The translations under genes and the position numbers were made by a program. Positions 61,009-64,000 of a DNA stretch of 64,000 bases are shown piece after piece (positions within the stretch are counted from its first letter, which is position 1; each line of letters opens with the position of its first letter). The stretch covers positions 1 to 64,000 of the forward strand of contig NZ_FMUR01000017.1 in NCBI RefSeq assembly GCF_900101605.1, given 5' to 3'. The DNA comes from Butyrivibrio hungatei. Its GTDB lineage: Bacteria > Bacillota > Clostridia > Lachnospirales > Lachnospiraceae. The notes below the pieces were generated by a model. It did not search any database, was not told the origin of the DNA, and worked only from the letters and a program-made list of their open reading frames with translations.

Positions 61009-62307
61009 TTAGTTGTTCTTAAGAGCGCTCTTTCTGTAGATGATATCTGTTCTTGCAGGTCCGTTACTTACCATTGTGATGGGATAACCGATCTGCTCTT
61101 CGATGAACTCGATGTACTTTCTGCAATTCTCAGGAAGCTCTTCGTAGTTCTTGATTCCTCTGATATCGCATTTCCATCCGGGAAGAGTCTTATATACGGG
61201 CTTAGCTTTGTCGAGGAGGTGAGTAACAGGGAACTCTGTTGTAACTTCTCCGTCGATGTCATAGCCTACGCATACAGGAATCTCATCGAGGTAGCCGAGT
61301 ACGTCAAGGACTGTGAAAGCAACATCTGTTGTTCCCTGGAGTCTGCAACCGTACTTACTTGCTACGCAGTCATACCAGCCCACACGTCTTGGACGTCCTG
61401 TTGTTGCGCCATATTCGCCGCCGTCTCCGCCACGGTTTCTGAGTTCTTCCGCTTCATCGCCAAAGAGCTCAGATACGAAAGCACCTGCTCCTACAGCAGA
61501 AGAATAAGCTTTTGAAACTGTTACGATCTCTTTTATCTCATAAGGAGGAATACCTGCTCCGATAGCACCGTAAGCTGCAAGGGGAGAAGATGATGTAACC
61601 ATGGGATAGATTCCGTGATCGGGATCTTTCATGGTTCCAAGCTGTCCCTCCAAGAGGATTGTCTTTCCTTCCTTGATAGCTTTATCGAGGTAGAGAGATA
61701 CGTTTCCGATGTAAGGCTTAACCTGTTCTCTCCATTCAACTATCTGGTTGAAGAGTGCGTCCTTGTCGATTGGCTCTGCGTGATAGAGATTAACAAGGAT
61801 AACGTCCTTTATCTGGGCGATTCTGTCGATCTTTTCCTTGATAACATCGTCATCCTGGAAAAATTCGTTGATCTGCCAGCCGATCTTTGAGTATTTATCT
61901 GAATAAAAAGGTGCGATTCCTGACTTTGTTGAACCAAATGACTTTCCTGCAAGTCTTGCTTCCTCAAGAGAATCGAACTGAACGTGGTAAGGCATCATAA
62001 CCTGTACTCTGTCCGAGATCATGATCTGAGGAGCGGGAACACCCTTTGATGTGATCTCATTAAGCTCGTTCATGAACTTTGTAATATCAAAAGCAACACC
62101 GTTTCCGATGATGTTCATTATGTTCTGATGGAAAACGCCTGAAGGCATTGTGTGAAGTGCGAACTTACCATAATCGTTAACTATGGTATGCCCTGCGTTG
62201 GCACCTCCCTGAAAGCGGATTACAACGTCGGCTTTGTCTGCAAGTGTATCTGTTATCTTGCCCTTTCCTTCGTCGCCCCAGTTAGCGCCCACGACTGCTT
62301 TAACCAT
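61009..62307 (-). CDS. purA: Adenylosuccinate synthetase
   Basis: This 432-residue protein has the phosphate loop ANWGDEGKGKITDTLA at the N-terminus, FQGGANAGHTIV with the catalytic His, and GTTGRPRRVGWYD-like sequence (TTGRPRRVGWYDC). It condenses IMP and aspartate with GTP in AMP synthesis. The length is standard. AAGGAGG precedes the ATG. The 271-bp gap beyond its start shows no riboswitch that I recognise. Confidence 0.96.
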   Translation of the reverse strand: MVKAVVGANWGDEGKGKITDTLADKADVVIRFQGGANAGHTIVNDYGKFALHTMPSGVFHQNIMNIIGNGVAFDITKFMNELNEITSKGVPAPQIMISDRVQVMMPYHVQFDSLEEARLAGKSFGSTKSGIAPFYSDKYSKIGWQINEFFQDDDVIKEKIDRIAQIKDVILVNLYHAEPIDKDALFNQIVEWREQVKPYIGNVSLYLDKAIKEGKTILLEGQLGTMKDPDHGIYPMVTSSSPLAAYGAIGAGIPPYEIKEIVTVSKAYSSAVGAGAFVSELFGDEAEELRNRGGDGGEYGATTGRPRRVGWYDCVASKYGCRLQGTTDVAFTVLDVLGYLDEIPVCVGYDIDGEVTTEFPVTHLLDKAKPVYKTLPGWKCDIRGIKNYEELPENCRKYIEFIEEQIGYPITMVSNGPARTDIIYRKSALKNN

Positions 62308-62578
62308 TTATTGTTCCTCCTTAAATAGAAAACATGTTTAAAATCGTACACTATTATAATAACGGAAAAAGAATTATAAGTAAAATCAATATTTTTTATG
62401 AACGATATAAGTATTACTTATTTTTCGAAATTTTATATAAAATTATACAGTTTATTGACGCATTTTCGTTTAAAAAGCGATACAATTAAACATATAATCT
62501 GTAAGTGGCTGTATATCGGATTGATTCGTGTGAAAAGAGCTGCATATGCTCTTTATCCAATGATATCAGGAGGTCAGT
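62308..62578. other. Divergent purA / chemoreceptor gap
   Basis: This 271-bp AT-rich region has no recognisable gene or structured RNA. A 67-codon frame at 62398 lacks a ribosome binding site. Confidence 0.5.
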
Positions 62579-64000
62579 ATGGCAAAGACGATCGGCGATA
62601 ATAGGAACTTTGGAAATGAAACATTTAAAAATCTTTCTGTAGCTGATAAGCTCAAAAAGGTTTTTTACAAACTCCAGAACAATCTGGTTCTGGTTTTTGT
62701 GGTGGTTTTATTGATAGATATTTTTTCAATATTTAATCTGCATAGTATATATAACGTTTTCTATGAACAGAATACGCAGCAGGGTGAGATACGTATAACA
62801 ATCCAGGCTCTTGCAAAGTATTATCTCTGGGCGCTTAATGCTGAGGATGAGGCCGATCGAAGCGAGCAGATGACTGGAGCTTCTGAAAAGATCCAGGAAC
62901 TAAATGACGGACTCGGAATGCTGAGTAAAGTTTATCACGACGATCTTACCACGGTATACGCGCATATCGCCGATATAGACAAGTATGGACAGACTTTGAA
63001 CGGTATGTTTGCGTCGGGTGCATCACATACCGAATTGTATGAATATTATGTTGCCAACGTAAATGAGGCTATAAAGGTAGTTGTAAAAGATTTTAAAGCT
63101 ATAGGAATATCGGCTAAGGAACAGGCTGAGAAAGCATATACCGGAGCACTTACTATAGTTATCATACTTACGGTTCTTTCGATGGCTATCGTTATTTATG
63201 CGATTCTTTATTCAAATAAGGCGAAAGCCGCACTTGCAAGTAATATACTCGATCCTATTAAAGCCCTTTCCGAAGCGGCGGATGATATGGCAAAAGGTAA
63301 GATAGATATCAAGGTTCCTTCCGATTCAAAAGATGAGCTCGGAAAGCTTGCTGATGATATAACATATTCGACAGATGTTATCGCTGATATTGTAAAAGAC
63401 ATCAATGATACATTGGGACGAATGTCTACAGGAGATTTTTCATGCGGATCAAAGAATGAAAAACTCTATATAGGTGATTACGTTCAGATAAAAGACGCTT
63501 TCAGGAATATTTCGAGTAATCTGAGCAATACGCTTCTCGAAGTTAAGAATTCGTCCACGCTTGTTTCGGATGGCGCTCTAAATATGTCTCGCGGGGCAAC
63601 AGATCTTGCTGAAGGATCTACCGATCAGGCTGCTGCGGTTCAGGAACTTACGGCATCTGTCAATTCCGTTACGGATCAGACCAGGCAGCTTGCAGAAGTT
63701 GCGCAAAAGAGCCACGGCATGGCAGGGGATGTCAAAGACAAAGCGGAAGTCAGTGCCAGAAAGATGCATCTTGTTACTGACGCCATGACAAGGATAACAG
63801 AAGCATCTGCAGAGATTGAACAGGTTACAAATACGATTGAGGAGATTGCCAGCCAGACATCACTTCTTGCTCTCAATGCTTCAATAGAGGCGGCAAGAGC
63901 GGGTGAAACGGGAAAAGGTTTCGCGGTCGTTGCGGACCAGATTGGAAAGCTTGCGGAGCAGTCCAGTGAAGCCGCAAAGAATACGCATCAGCTCATTGCG
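62579..64000 (+). CDS. Methyl-accepting chemotaxis protein, truncated by the window end
   Basis: ATG 62579 has AGGAGGT upstream. The frame is open through 64000 (474 codons). Membrane helices lie at about 38-58 and 185-205, enclosing a helical outer domain of about 125 residues (four-helix-bundle type). HAMP regions follow ([20 protein letters not shown], then a second HAMP-like stretch with [11 protein letters not shown]), and then the signalling tip [20 protein letters not shown]. The remaining 100 or so residues lie outside. Confidence 0.9.
   Translation, partial: MAKTIGDNRNFGNETFKNLSVADKLKKVFYKLQNNLVLVFVVVLLIDIFSIFNLHSIYNVFYEQNTQQGEIRITIQALAKYYLWALNAEDEADRSEQMTGASEKIQELNDGLGMLSKVYHDDLTTVYAHIADIDKYGQTLNGMFASGASHTELYEYYVANVNEAIKVVVKDFKAIGISAKEQAEKAYTGALTIVIILTVLSMAIVIYAILYSNKAKAALASNILDPIKALSEAADDMAKGKIDIKVPSDSKDELGKLADDITYSTDVIADIVKDINDTLGRMSTGDFSCGSKNEKLYIGDYVQIKDAFRNISSNLSNTLLEVKNSSTLVSDGALNMSRGATDLAEGSTDQAAAVQELTASVNSVTDQTRQLAEVAQKSHGMAGDVKDKAEVSARKMHLVTDAMTRITEASAEIEQVTNTIEEIASQTSLLALNASIEAARAGETGKGFAVVADQIGKLAEQSSEAAKNTHQLIA

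Overview
The window reads as a chromosomal segment of a motile, low-to-mid GC, anaerobic Firmicute. It is most likely a gut or rumen Lachnospiraceae of the Butyrivibrio/Pseudobutyrivibrio type. The evidence is AGGAGG-type ribosome binding sites, strong TTGACA/TATAAT-like promoters, three methyl-accepting chemotaxis proteins, a hexuronate (uxuAB) pathway, BceRSAB-like peptide-stress modules and many CPBP, GNAT and TetR genes. The genus is an inference from gene content, not from a marker gene. No rRNA, tRNA or CRISPR array was seen.

Layout. 1-420: the 3' end of an IS21-family istB gene and its repeat-bearing right end. 500-6,815: TetR with an MFS pump, a CPBP protein, a truncated AAA ATPase, a MATE pump and a DinB-DUF3795 fusion. 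6,816-19,700: a patchwork accessory region with an acyltransferase, an XRE-AbrB regulator, a WYL/VOC/GNAT-YoaP cluster, RhuM-Fic and Fic proteins, TetR-CPBP, YitT, a YjbR-alkyltransferase fusion, an epimerase and an AAA ATPase. Scattered through it are scars of genes that lost their middles or 5' ends. A roughly 100-180 nt structured sequence with its own terminator follows three of the genes here. 19,900-26,271: a MarR/acetyltransferase pair, an S66 peptidase behind a switch-like leader, an intergenic island of tandem and dispersed repeats, and a nitroreductase / Cys-rich small protein / isochorismatase / MFS operon.

26,298-32,145 is a BceRS-BceAB-like two-component/ABC locus ending in an erythromycin-esterase-like protein. 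32,362-36,728 holds a DUF3431-like protein, a coiled-coil protein and a chemoreceptor. 37,034-41,954 is a tight ABC-2 exporter / NarL-type two-component operon, followed by an orphan OmpR regulator and a decayed gene. 43,165-47,625 carries a glycosyltransferase, a lipoprotein, a chemoreceptor and a zinc-ribbon membrane protein. 47,685-51,266 is a CoA locus (coaBC, an ECF S component likely for pantothenate, coaX) with a glutathione peroxidase inside it. 51,388-55,557 has a FocA/NirC channel, a macrodomain protein, a GH25-like protein and nudC. 55,658-59,469 is an AraC regulator divergent from uxuAB. purA and a third chemoreceptor close the window.

The most unusual content is non-coding. Two homologous quasi-palindromes of about 480-500 bp (59,591-60,091 and 60,460-60,935) lie in opposite orientation around a 57-codon ORF. 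Each folds into a long stem topped by three hairpins, and the central hairpin differs in sequence between copies but keeps its pairing. A separate 295-bp palindrome sits between the GH25 gene and nudC. Other candidates are the three-copy gene-trailing RNA, the 75-bp and 74-bp hairpin-bearing tandem arrays, and a roughly 140-bp three-hairpin dispersed repeat.
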